DNA of 64,000 nucleotides, from positions 2,165,001 to 2,229,000 of the forward strand of contig CM072861.1 of the NCBI GenBank assembly GCA_036937835.1, read 5' to 3'. Below are positions 1 through 11,522 of this stretch, one piece after another (the stretch's first letter is position 1; each line of letters opens with the position of its first letter). This DNA comes from Pampus argenteus. Lineage: Eukaryota; Chordata; Actinopteri; Scombriformes; Stromateidae. Under the pieces are notes generated by a model that saw only the letters and a program-made list of their open reading frames with translations, did not search any database and had not been told where the DNA came from. The translations under genes and the position numbers were made by a program.

Positions 1-3000
1 AAACTGTAGTTGTCAGTTTTGGCCTGAGAGAAAGCTATTTTTACAAATGTTACAGTAAAAGCTGCAGGAAGCTCCCAGAAGTGAGTTTTTTGGTCCTAAT
101 CATTAGAAATCAGTTACTCGTTGATGGCAAACATGGTTTTGATTGAAAATATTGCTCCTTGTTTAAGAAAAACTGTAGTTGTCAGTTTTGGCCTGAGACA
201 AAGCTATTTTTACAAATGTTACAGTAAAAGCTGCAGGAAGCTCTCAGAAGTGAGTTTTTTGGTCCTAATCATTAGAAATCAGTTACTTGTTGATGGCAAA
301 CATGGTTTTGATTGAAAATATTGATCCTTGTTTAAGAAAAACTGTAGTTGTCAGTTTTGGCCTGAGAGAAAGCTATTTTTACAAATGTTACAGTAAAAGC
401 TGCAGGAAGCTCTCAGAAGTGAGTTTTTTGGTCCTAATCATTAGAAATCAGTTACTTGTTGATGGCAAACATGGTTTTGTTGAAAATATTGATCCTTGTT
501 TAAGAAAAACTGTAGTTGTCAGTTTTGGCCTGAGAGAAAGCTATTTTTACAAATGTTACAGTAAAAGCTGCAGGAATCTCTCAGAAGTGAGTTTTTTGGT
601 CCTAATCATTAGAAATCAGTTACTTGTTGATGGCAAACATGGTTTTGATTGAAAATATTGCTCCTTGTTTAAGAAAAACTGTAGTTGTCAGTTTTGGCCT
701 GAGAGAAAGCTATTTTTACAAATGTTACAGTAAAAGCTGCAGGAAGCTCTCAGAAGTGAGTTTTTTGGTCCTAATCATTAGAAATCAGTTACTTGTTGAT
801 GGCAAACATGGTTTTGATTGAAAATATTGCTCCTTGTTTAAGAAAAACTGTAGTTGTCAGTTTTGGCCTGAGACAAAGCTATTTTTACAAATGTTACAGT
901 AAAAGCTGCAGGAAGCTCTCAGAAGTGAGTTTTTTGGTCCTAATCATTAGAAATCAGTTACTTGTTGATGGCAAACATGGTTTTCATTGAAAATATTGCT
1001 CCTTGTTTAAGAAAAACTGTAGTTGTCAGTTTTGGCCTGAGACAAAGCTAGTTTTACAAATGTTACAGTAAAAGCTGCAGGAAGCTCTCAGAAGTGAGTT
1101 TTTTGGTCCTAATCATTAGAAATCAGTTACTTGTTGATGGCAAACATGGTTTTCATTGAAAATATTGATCCTTGTTTAAGAAAAACTGTAGTTGTCAGTT
1201 TTGGCCTGAGACAAAGCTATTTTTACAAATGTTACAGTAAAAGCTGCAGGAAGCTCTCAGAAGTGAGTTTTTTGGTCCTAATCATTATAAATCAGTTACT
1301 TGTTGATGGCAAACATGGTTTTGATTGAAAATATTGCTCCTTGTTTAAGAAAAACTGTAGTTGTCAGTTTTGGCCTGAGAGAAAGCTATTTGTACAAATG
1401 CTACAGTAAAAGCTGCAGGAAGCTCTCAGAAGTGAGTTTTTTGGTCCTAATCATTAGAAATCAGTTACTTGTTGATGGCAAACATGGTTTTTATTGAAAA
1501 TATTGATCCTTGTTTAAGAAAAACTGTAGTTGTCAGTTTTGGCCTGAGAGAAAGCTATTTTGACAAATGTTACAGTAAAAGCTGCAGGAAGCTCTCAGAA
1601 GTGAGTTTTTTGGTCCTAATCATTCGAAATTAGTTACTTGTTGATGGCAAACATGGTTTTGATTGAAAATATTGCTCCTTGTTTAAGAAAAACTGTAGTT
1701 GTCAGTTTTGGCCTGAGAGAAAGCTATTTTTACAAATGTTACAGTAAAAGCTGCAGGAAGCTCTCAGAAGTGAGTTTTTTGGTCCTAATCATTAGAAATC
1801 AGTTACTTGTTGATGGCAAATGTGGTTTTGAATGAAAATATTGGTCCTTGTTTAAGAAAAACTGTAATTGTCAGTTTTGGCCTGAGAGAAAGCTATTTTT
1901 ACAAATGTTACAGTAAAAGCTGCAGGAAGCTCTCAGAAGTGAGTTTTTTGGTCCTAATCATTAGAAATCAGTTACTTGTTGATGGCAAACATGGTTTTGA
2001 TTGAAAATATTGCTCCTTGTTTAAGAAAAACTGTAGTTGTCAGTTTTGGCCTGAGACAAAGCTATTTTTACAAATGTTACAGTAAAAGCTGCAGGAAGCT
2101 CTCAGAAGTGAGTTTTTTTGGTCCTAATCATTAGAAATCAGTTACTTGTTGATGGCAAACATGGTTTTGATTGAAAATATTGCTCATTGTTTAAGAAAAA
2201 CTGTAGTTGTCAGTTTTGGCCTGAGACAAAGCTATTTTTACAAATGTTACAGTAAAAGCTGCAGGAAGCTCTCAGAAGTGAGTTTTTTGGTCCTAATCAT
2301 TAGAAATCAGTTACTTGTTGATGGCAAACATGGTTTTCATTGAAAATATTGATCCTTGTTTAAGAAAAACTGTAGTGTCAGTTTTGGCCTGAGAGAAAGC
2401 TATTTTTACAAATGTTACAGTAAAAGCTACAGGAAGCTCTCAGAAGTGAGTTTTTTGGTCCTAATCATTAGAAATCAGTTACTTGTTGATGGCAAACATG
2501 GTTTTGATTGAAAATATTGCTCCTTGTTTAAGAAAAACTGTAGTTGTCAGTTTTGGCCTGAGAGAAAGCTATTTTTACAAATGTTACAGTAAAAGCTGCA
2601 GGAAGCTCTCAGAAGTGAGTTTTTTGGTCCTAATCATTAGAAATCAGTTACTTGTTGATGGCAAACATGGTTTTGTTGAAAATATTGATCCTTATTTAAG
2701 AAAAACTGTAGTTGTCAGTTTTGGCCTGAGAGAAAGCTATTTTTACAAATGTTACAGTAAAAGCTGCAGGAAGCTCTCAGAAGTGAGTTTTTTGGTCCTA
2801 ATCATTATAAATCAGTTACTTGTTGATGGCAAACATGGTTTTGATTGAAAATATTTCTCCTTGTTTAAGAAAAACTGTAGTTGTCAGTTTTGGCCTAAGA
2901 GAAAGCTATTTTTACAAATATTACAGTAAAAGCTGCAGGAAGCTCTCAGAAGTGAGTTTTTTGGTCCTAATCATTAGAAATCAGTTACTTGTTGATGGTA

Positions 3001-3629
3001 AACATGGTTTTGATTGAAAATATTGCTCCTTGTTTAAGAAAAACTGTAGTTGTCAGTTTTGGCCTAAGAGAAAGCTATTTTTACAAATATTACAGTAAAA
3101 GCTGCAGGAAGCTCTCAGAAGTGAGTTTTTTGGTCCTAATCATTAGAAATCAGTTACTTGTTGACGGCAAACATAGTTTTGATTGAAAATATTGCTCCTT
3201 GTTTAAGAAAAACTGTAGTTGTCAGTTTTGGCCTGAGAGAAAGCTATTTTTACAAATGTTACATTAAAAGCTGCAGGAAGCTCTCAGAAGTGAGTTTTTT
3301 GGTCCTAATCATTAGAAATCAGTTACTTGTTGATGGCAAACATGGTTTTCATTGAAAATATTGCTCCTTGTTTAAGAAAAACTGTAGTTGTCAGTTTTGG
3401 CCTGAGAGAAAGCTATTTTTACAAATGTTACAGTAAAAGCTGCAGGAAGCTCTCAGAAGTGAGTTTTTTGGTCCTAATCATTAGAAATCAGTTACTTGTT
3501 GATGGCAAACATGGTTTTCATTGAAAATATTGCTCCTTGTTTAAGAAAAACTGTAGTTGTCAGTTTTGGCCTGAGAGAAAGCTATTTTTACAAATGTTAC
3601 AGTAAAAGCTGCAGGAAGCTCTCAGAAGT
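1..3629 (+). repeat. 5.9-kb spaced duplication, copy A
   Basis: This stretch recurs at 5915-9036. Matching runs at an offset of 5914 bp from 1 to about 2040, then at 5407 bp from about 2547 to 3629, so copy A holds 507 bp (three monomers) that copy B lacks. Rare shared variants prove common descent: CTAGTTTTACAAA near 1048, TGTACAAATGCTACAG near 1391, ATTTTGACAAATG near 1557, CATTCGAAATTAG at 1621 and GAATGAAAATATTGG near 1830. The extra part of copy A includes a monomer with a deleted T (GTAGTGTCAG) near 2373. Confidence 0.9.
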
Positions 3630-4002
3630 GAGTTTTTTGGTCCTAATCATTAGAAATCAGTTACTTGTTGATGGCAAACATGGTTTTGATTGAAAATATT
3701 GCTCCTTGTTTAAGAAAAACTGTAGTTGTCAGTTTTGGCCTGAGAGAAAGCTATTTTTACAAATGTTACAGTAAAAGCTGCAGGAAGCTCTCAGGAGTTA
3801 TTTTTGGGCTCCTAATCATTAGAAATCAGTTACTTGTTGATGGCAAACATGGTTTTGATTGAAAATATTGCTCCTTGTTTAAGAAAAACTGTAGTTGTCA
3901 GTTTTGGCCTGAGAGAAAGCTATTTTTACAAATGTTACAGTAAAAGCTGCAGGAAGCTCTCAGAAGTGAGTTTTTTGGTCCTAATCATTAGAAATCAGTT
4001 AC

Positions 4003-4171
4003 TTGTTGATGGCAAACATGGTTTTGATTGAAAATATTGCTCCTTGTTTAAGAAAAACTGTAGTTGTCAGTTTTGGCCTGAGAGAAAGCTATTTTTACAA
4101 ATGTTACAGTAAAAGCTGCAGGAAGCTCTCAGAAGTGAGTTTTTTGGTCCTAATCATTAGAAATCAGTTAC
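4003..4171 (+). repeat. Reference 169-bp monomer
   Basis: A typical monomer used here as the coordinate standard (position 1 = first T of TTGTTGATGG). By hand count it has 52 A, 22 C, 36 G and 59 T (34% G+C), with no CpG but 16 TpG. It holds one PstI site (CTGCAG, 4116-4121) and one AATATT. A frame opening just before ATGGCAAAC stays open for 65 codons, running past the monomer end and stopping at TGA in the next copy; I read this as chance, not a gene. There is no CENP-B box, because that motif requires CpG-containing cores. No internal sub-repeat is evident. Confidence 0.9.
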
Positions 4172-5914
4172 TTGTTGATGGCAAACATGGTTTTGATTGA
4201 AAATATTGATCCTTGTTTAAGAAAAACTGTAGTTGTCAGTTTTGGCCTGAGAGAAAGCTATTTTTACAAATGTTACAGTAAAAGCTGCAGGAAGCTCTCA
4301 GAAGTGAGTTTTTTGGTCCTAATCATTAGAAATCAGTTACTTGTTGATGGCAAACATGGTTTTGTTGAAAATATTGATCCTTGTTTAAGAAAAACTGTAG
4401 TTGTCAGTTTTGGCCTGAGAGAAAGCTATTTTTACAAATGTTACAGTAAAAGCTGCAGGAATCTCTCAGAAGTGAGTTTTTTGGTCCTAATCATTAGAAA
4501 TCAGTTACTTGTTGATGGCAAACATGGTTTTGATTGAAAATATTGCTCCTTGTTTAAGAAAAACTGTAGTTGTCAGTTTTGGCCTGAGAGAAAGCTATTT
4601 TTACAAATGTTACAGTAAAAGCTGCAGGAAGCTCTCAGAAGTGAGTTTTTTGGTCCTAATCATTAGAAATCAGTTACTTGTTGATGGCAAACATGGTTTT
4701 GATTGAAAATATTGCTCCTTGTTTATGAAAAACTGTAGTTGTCAGTTTTGGCCTGAGACAAAGCTATTTTTACAAATGTTACAGTAAAAGCTGCAGGAAG
4801 CTCTCAGAAGTGAGTTTTTTGGTCCTAATCATTAGAAATCAGTTACTTGTTGATGGCAAACATGGTTTTCATTGAAAATATTGCTCCTTGTTTAAGAAAA
4901 ACTGTAGTTGTCAGTTTTGGCCTGAGACAAAGCTATTTTTACAAATGTTACAGTAAAAGCTGCAGGAAGCTCTCAGAAGTGAGTTTTTTTGGTCCTAATC
5001 ATTAGAAATCAGTTACTTGTTGATGGCAAACATGGTTTTGATTGAAAATATTGCTCCTTGTTTAAGAAAAACTGTAGTTGTCAGTTTTGGCCTGAGAGAA
5101 AGCTATTTTTACAAATGTTACAGTAAAAGCTGCAGGAAGCTCTCAGAAGTGAGTTTTTTGGTCCTAATCATTAGAAATCAGTTACTTGTTGATGGCAAAC
5201 ATGGTTTTGATTGAAAATATTGCTTCTTGTTTAAGAAAAACTGTAGTTGTCAGTTTTGGCCTGAGAGAAAGCTATTTTTACAAATGTTACAGTAAAAGCT
5301 GCAGGAAGCTCTCAGAAGTGAGTTTTTTGGTCCTAATCATTAGAAATCAGTTACTTGTTGATGGCAAACATGGTTTTGATTGAAAATATTGCTCCTTGTT
5401 TAAGAAAAACTGTAGTTGTCAGTTTTGGCCTGAGAGAAAGCTATTTTTACAAATGTTACAGTAAAAGCTGCAGGAAGCTCTCAGGAGTTATTTTTGGGCT
5501 CCTAATCATTAGAAATCAGTTACTTGTTGATGGCAAACATGGTTTTGATTGAAAATATTGCTCCTTGTTTAAGAAAAACTGTAGTTGTCAGTTTTGGCCT
5601 GAGAGAAAGCTATTTTTACAAATGTTACAGTAAAAGCTGCAGGAAGCTCTCAGAAGTGAGTTTTTTGGTCCTAATCATTAGAAATCAGTTACTTGTTGAT
5701 GGCAAACATGGTTTTGATTGAAAATATTGCTCCTTGTTTAAGAAAAACTGTAGTTGTCAGTTTTGGCCTGAGACAAAGCTATTTTTACAAATGTTACAGT
5801 AAAAGCTGCAGGAAGCTCTCAGAAGTGAGTTTTTTTGGTCCTAATCATTAGAAATCAGTTACTTGTTGATGGCAAACATGGTTTTGATTGAAAATATTGC
5901 TCCTTGTTTAAGAA

Positions 5915-8900
5915 AAACTGTAGTTGTCAGTTTTGGCCTGAGAGAAAGCTATTTTTACAAATGTTACAGTAAAAGCTGCAGGAAGCTCCCAGAAGTGAGT
6001 TTTTTGGTCCTAATCATTAGAAATCAGTTACTCGTTGATGGCAAACATGGTTTTGATTGAAAATATTGCTCCTTGTTTAAGAAAAACTGTAGTTGTCAGT
6101 TTTGGCCTGAGACAAAGCTATTTTTACAAATGTTACAGTAAAAGCTGCAGGAAGCTCTCAGAAGTGAGTTTTTTGGTCCTAATCATTAGAAATCAGTTAC
6201 TTGTTGATGGCAAACATGGTTTTGATTGAAAATATTGATCCTTGTTTAAGAAAAACTGTAGTTGTCAGTTTTGGCCTGAGAGAAAGCTATTTTTACAAAT
6301 GTTACAGTAAAAGCTGCAGGAAGCTCTCAGAAGTGAGTTTTTTGGTCCTAATCATTAGAAATCAGTTACTTGTTGATGGCAAACATGGTTTTGTTGAAAA
6401 TATTGATCCTTGTTTAAGAAAAACTGTAGTTGTCAGTTTTGGCCTGAGAGAAAGCTATTTTTACAAATGTTACAGTAAAAGCTGCAGGAATCTCTCAGAA
6501 GTGAGTTTTTTGGTCCTAATCATTAGAAATCAGTTACTTGTTGATGGCAAACATGGTTTTGATTGAAAATATTGCTCCTTGTTTAAGAAAAACTGTAGTT
6601 GTCAGTTTTGGCCTGAGAGAAAGCTATTTTTACAAATGTTACAGTAAAAGCTGCAGGAAGCTCTCAGAAGTGAGTTTTTTGGTCCTAATCATTAGAAATC
6701 AGTTACTTGTTGATGGCAAACATGGTTTTGATTGAAAATATTGCTCCTTGTTTAAGAAAAACTGTAGTTGTCAGTTTTGGCCTGAGACAAAGCTATTTTT
6801 ACAAATGTTACAGTAAAAGCTGCAGGAAGCTCTCAGAAGTGAGTTTTTTGGTCCTAATCATTAGAAATCAGTTACTTGTTGATGGCAAACATGGTTTTCA
6901 TTGAAAATATTGCTCCTTGTTTAAGAAAAACTGTAGTTGTCAGTTTTGGCCTGAGACAAAGCTAGTTTTACAAATGTTACAGTAAAAGCTGCAGGAAGCT
7001 CTCAGAAGTGAGTTTTTTGGTCCTAATCATTAGAAATCAGTTACTTGTTGATGGCAAACATGGTTTTCATTGAAAATATTGATCCTTGTTTAAGAAAAAC
7101 TGTAGTTGTCAGTTTTGGCCTGAGACAAAGCTATTTTTACAAATGTTACAGTAAAAGCTGCAGGAAGCTCTCAGAAGTGAGTTTTTTGGTCCTAATCATT
7201 ATAAATCAGTTACTTGTTGATGGCAAACATGGTTTTGATTGAAAATATTGCTCCTTGTTTAAGAAAAACTGTAGTTGTCAGTTTTGGCCTGAGAGAAAGC
7301 TATTTGTACAAATGCTACAGTAAAAGCTGCAGGAAGCTCTCAGAAGTGAGTTTTTTGGTCCTAATCATTAGAAATCAGTTACTTGTTGATGGCAAACATG
7401 GTTTTTATTGAAAATATTGATCCTTGTTTAAGAAAAACTGTAGTTGTCAGTTTTGGCCTGAGAGAAAGCTATTTTGACAAATGTTACAGTAAAAGCTGCA
7501 GGAAGCTCTCAGAAGTGAGTTTTTTGGTCCTAATCATTCGAAATTAGTTACTTGTTGATGGCAAACATGGTTTTGATTGAAAATATTGCTCCTTGTTTAA
7601 GAAAAACTGTAGTTGTCAGTTTTGGCGTGAGAGAAAGCTATTTTTACAAATGTTACAGTAAAAGCTGCAGGAAGCTCTCAGAAGTGAGTTTTTTGGTCCT
7701 AATCATTAGAAATCAGTTACTTGTTGATGGCAAATGTGGTTTTGAATGAAAATATTGGTCCTTGTTTAAGAAAAACTGTAATTGTCAGTTTTGGCCTGAG
7801 AGAAAGCTATTTTTACAAATGTTACAGTAAAAGCTGCAGGAAGCTCTCAGAAGTGAGTTTTTTGGTCCTAATCATTAGAAATCAGTTACTTGTTGATGGC
7901 AAACATGGTTTTGATTGAAAATATTGCTCCTTGTTTAAGAAAAACTGTAGTTGTCAGTTTTGGCCTGAGAGAAAGCTATTTTTACAAATGTTACAGTAAA
8001 AGCTGCAGGAAGCTCCCAGAAGTGAGTTTTTTGGTCCTAATCATTAGAAATCAGTTACTTGTTGATGGCAAACATGGTTTTGTTGAAAATATTGATCCTT
8101 ATTTAAGAAAAACTGTAGTTGTCAGTTTTGGCCTGAGAGAAAGCTATTTTTACAAATGTTACAGTAAAAGCTGCAGGAAGCTCTCAGAAGTGAGTTTTTT
8201 GGTCCTAATCATTATAAATCAGTTACTTGTTGATGGCAAACATGGTTTTGATTGAAAATATTTCTCCTTGTTTAAGAAAAACTGTAGTTGTCAGTTTTGG
8301 CCTAAGAGAAAGCTATTTTTACAAATATTACAGTAAAAGCTGCAGGAAGCTCTCAGAAGTGAGTTTTTTGGTCCTAATCATTAGACATCAGTTACTTGTT
8401 GATGGTAAACATGGTTTTGATTGAAAATATTGCTCCTTGTTTAAGAAAAACTTTAGTTGTCAGTTTTGGCCTAAGAGAAAGCTATTTTTACAAATATTAC
8501 AGTAAAAGCTGTAGGAAGCTCTCAGAAGTGAGTTTTTTGGTCCTAATCATTAGAAATCAGTTACTTGTTGACGGCAAACATAGTTTTGATTGAAAATATT
8601 GCTCCTTGTTTAAGAAAAACTGTAGTTGTCAGTTTTGGCCTGAGAGAAAGCTATTTTTACAAATGTTACATTAAAAGCTGCAGGAAGCTCTCAGAAGTGA
8701 GTTTTTTGGTCCTAATCATTAGAAATCAGTTACTTGTTGATGGCAAACATGGTTTTCATTGAAAATATTGCTCCTTGTTTAAGAAAAACTGTAGTTGTCA
8801 GTTTTGGCCTGAGAGAAAGCTATTTTTACAAATGTTACAGTAAAAGCTGCAGGAAGCTCTCAGAAGTGAGTTTTTTGGTCCTAATCATTAGAAATCAGTT

Positions 8901-9036
8901 ACTTGTTGATGGCAAACATGGTTTTCATTGAAAATATTGCTCCTTGTTTAAGAAAAACTGTAGTTGTCAGTTTTGGCCTGAGAGAAAGCTATTTTTACAA
9001 ATGTTACAGTAAAAGCTGCAGGAAGCTCTCAGAAGT
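5915..9036 (+). repeat. 5.9-kb spaced duplication, copy B
   Basis: The counterpart of the window start, shorter by exactly three monomers. It carries private substitutions absent from copy A, such as GGCGTGAG at about 7626 (a rare CpG), AGACATCAG at about 8386 and CTTTAG at about 8453. The match ends at 9036, where this copy enters a T9-GGGCTCC monomer while copy A has the ordinary GTGAGTTTTTTGG. A whole-monomer size difference points to unequal exchange or slippage between aligned monomers. Confidence 0.9.
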
Positions 9037-11293
9037 TTTTTTTTGGGCTCCTAATCATTAGAAATCAGTTACTTGTTGATGGCAAACATGGTTTTGATTG
9101 AAAATATTGCTCCTTGTTTAAGAAAAACTGTAGTTGTCAGTTTTGGCCTGAGACAAAGCTATTTTTACAAATGTTACAGTAAAAGCTGCAGGAAGCTCTC
9201 AGAAGTGAGTTTTTTTGGTCCTAATCATTAGAAATCAGTTACTTGTTGATGGCAAACATGGTTTTGATTGAAAATATTGCTCCTTGTTTAAGAAAAACTG
9301 TAGTTGTCAGTTTTGGCCTGAGAGAAAACTATTTTTACAAATGTTACAGTAAAAGCTGCAGGAAGCTCTCAGAAGTGAGTTTTTTGGTCCTAATCATTAG
9401 AAATCAGTTACTTGTTGATGGCAAACATGGTTTTGATTGAAAATATTGCTTCTTGTTTAAGAAAAACTGTAGTTGTCAGTTTTGGCCTGAGAGAAAGCTA
9501 TTTTTACAAATGTTACAGTAAAAGCTGCAGGAAGCTCTCAGAAGTGAGTTTTTTGGTCCTAATCATTAGAAATCAGTTACTTGTTGATGGCAAACATGGT
9601 TTTGATTGAAAATATTGCTCCTTGTTTAAGAAAAACTGTAGTTGTCAGTTTTGGCCTGAGAGAAAGCTATTTTTACAAATGTTACAGTAAAAGCTGCAGG
9701 AAGCTCTCAGGAGTTATTTTTGGGCTCCTAATCATTAGAAATCAGTTACTTGTTGATGGCAAACATGGTTTTGATTGAAAATATTGCTCCTTGTTTAAGA
9801 AAAACTGTAGTTGTCAGTTTTGGCCTGAGAGAAAGCTATTTTTACAAATGTTACAGTAAAAGCTGCAGGAAGCTCTCAGAAGTGAGTTTTTTGGTCCTAA
9901 TCATTAGAAATCAGTTACTTGTTGATGGCAAACATGGTTTTGATTGAAAATATTGCTCCTTGTTTAAGAAAAACTGTAGTTGTCAGTTTTGGCCTGAGAC
10001 AAAGCTATTTTTACAAATGTTACAGTAAAAGCTGCAAGAAGCTCTCAGAAGTGAGTTTTTTGGTCCTAATCATTAGAAATCAGTTACTTGTTGATGGCAA
10101 ACATGGTTTTGATTGAAAATATTGCTCCTTGTTTAAGAAAAACTGTAGTTGTCAGTTTTGGCCTGAGAGAAAGCTATTTTTACAAATGTTACAGTAAAAG
10201 CTGCAGGAAGCTCTCAGGAGTTATTTTTGGGCTCCTAATCATTAGAAATCAGTTACTTGTTGATGGCAAACATGGTTTTGATTGAAAATATTGCTCCTTG
10301 TTTAAGAAAAACTGTAGTTGTCAGTTTTGGCCTGAGAGAAAGCTATTTTTACAAATGTTACAGTAAAAGCTGCAGGAAGCTCTCAGAAGTGAGTTTTTTG
10401 GTCCTAATCATTAGAAATCAGTTACTTGTTGATGGCAAACATGGTTTTGATTGAAAATATTGCTCCTTGTTTAAGAAAAACTGTAGTTGTCAGTTTTGGC
10501 CTGAGACAAAGCTATTTTTACAAATGTTACAGTAAAAGCTGCAGGAAGCTCTCAGAAGTGAGTTTTTTTGGTCCTAATCATTAGAAATCAGTTACTTGTT
10601 GATGGCAAACATGGTTTTGATTGAAAATATTGCTCCTTGTTTAAGAAAAACTGTAGTTGTCAGTTTTGGCCTGAGAGAAAGCTATTTTTACAAATGTTAC
10701 AGTAAAAGCTGCAGGAAGCTCTCAGAAGTGAGTTTTTTGGTCCTAATCATTAGAAATCAGTTACTTGTTGATGGCAAACATGGTTTTGATTGAAAATATT
10801 GATCCTTGTTTAAGAAAAACTGTAGTTGTCAGTTTTGGCCTGAGAGAAAGCTATTTTTACAAATGTTACAGTAAAAGCTGCAGGAAGCTCTCAGAAGTGA
10901 GTTTTTTGGTCCTAATCATTAGAAATCAGTTACTTGTTGATGGCAAACATGGTTTTGTTGAAAATATTGATCCTTGTTTAAGAAAAACTGTAGTTGTCAG
11001 TTTTGGCCTGAGAGAAAGCTATTTTTACAAATGTTACAGTAAAAGCTGCAGGAATCTCTCAGAAGTGAGTTTTTTGGTCCTAATCATTAGAAATCAGTTA
11101 CTTGTTGATGGCAAACATGGTTTTGATTGAAAATATTGCTCCTTGTTTAAGAAAAACTGTAGTTGTCAGTTTTGGCCTGAGAGAAAGCTATTTTTACAAA
11201 TGTTACAGTAAAAGCTGCAGGAAGCTCTCAGAAGTGAGTTTTTTGGTCCTAATCATTAGAAATCAGTTACTTGTTGATGGCAAACATGGTTTT
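8478..11293 (+). repeat. 18-monomer higher-order repeat, copy 1
   Basis: This segment recurs 3045 bp downstream with the same order of about 17 monomers. In order it holds a T131-region variant (ACATTAAAAG), a T9 monomer, a Q-type 170-bp monomer, GAGAAAACTA, GCTTC, block variant, plain, Q, block variant, plain, another Q-type 170-bp monomer, plain, GATCC, a 168-bp GTTG monomer and a plain one. Its start lies inside a monomer just after marker 82 and its end just before TTTTCATTG at 11294, so breakpoints are not at a fixed place in the monomer. A private change is CTGCAAGAAGC near 10033. Confidence 0.9.
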
Positions 11294-11522
11294 CATTGAA
11301 AATATTGCTCCTTGTTTAAGAAAAACTGTAGTTGTCAGTTTTGGCCTGAGAGAAAGCTATTTTTACAAATGTTACAGTAAAAGCTGCAGGAAGCTCTCAG
11401 AAGTTTTTTTTTGGGCTCCTAATCATTAGAAATCAGTTACTTGTTGATGGCAAACATGGTTTTGATTGAAAATATTGCTCCTTGTTTAAGAAAAACTGTA
11501 GTTGTCAGTTTTGGCCTGAGAC

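Noticed and set aside
1617..1640. CENP-B box around the rare TTCG
   Set aside because: Only TTCG is present; the downstream CGGG core is absent and the rest of the array has almost no CpG.
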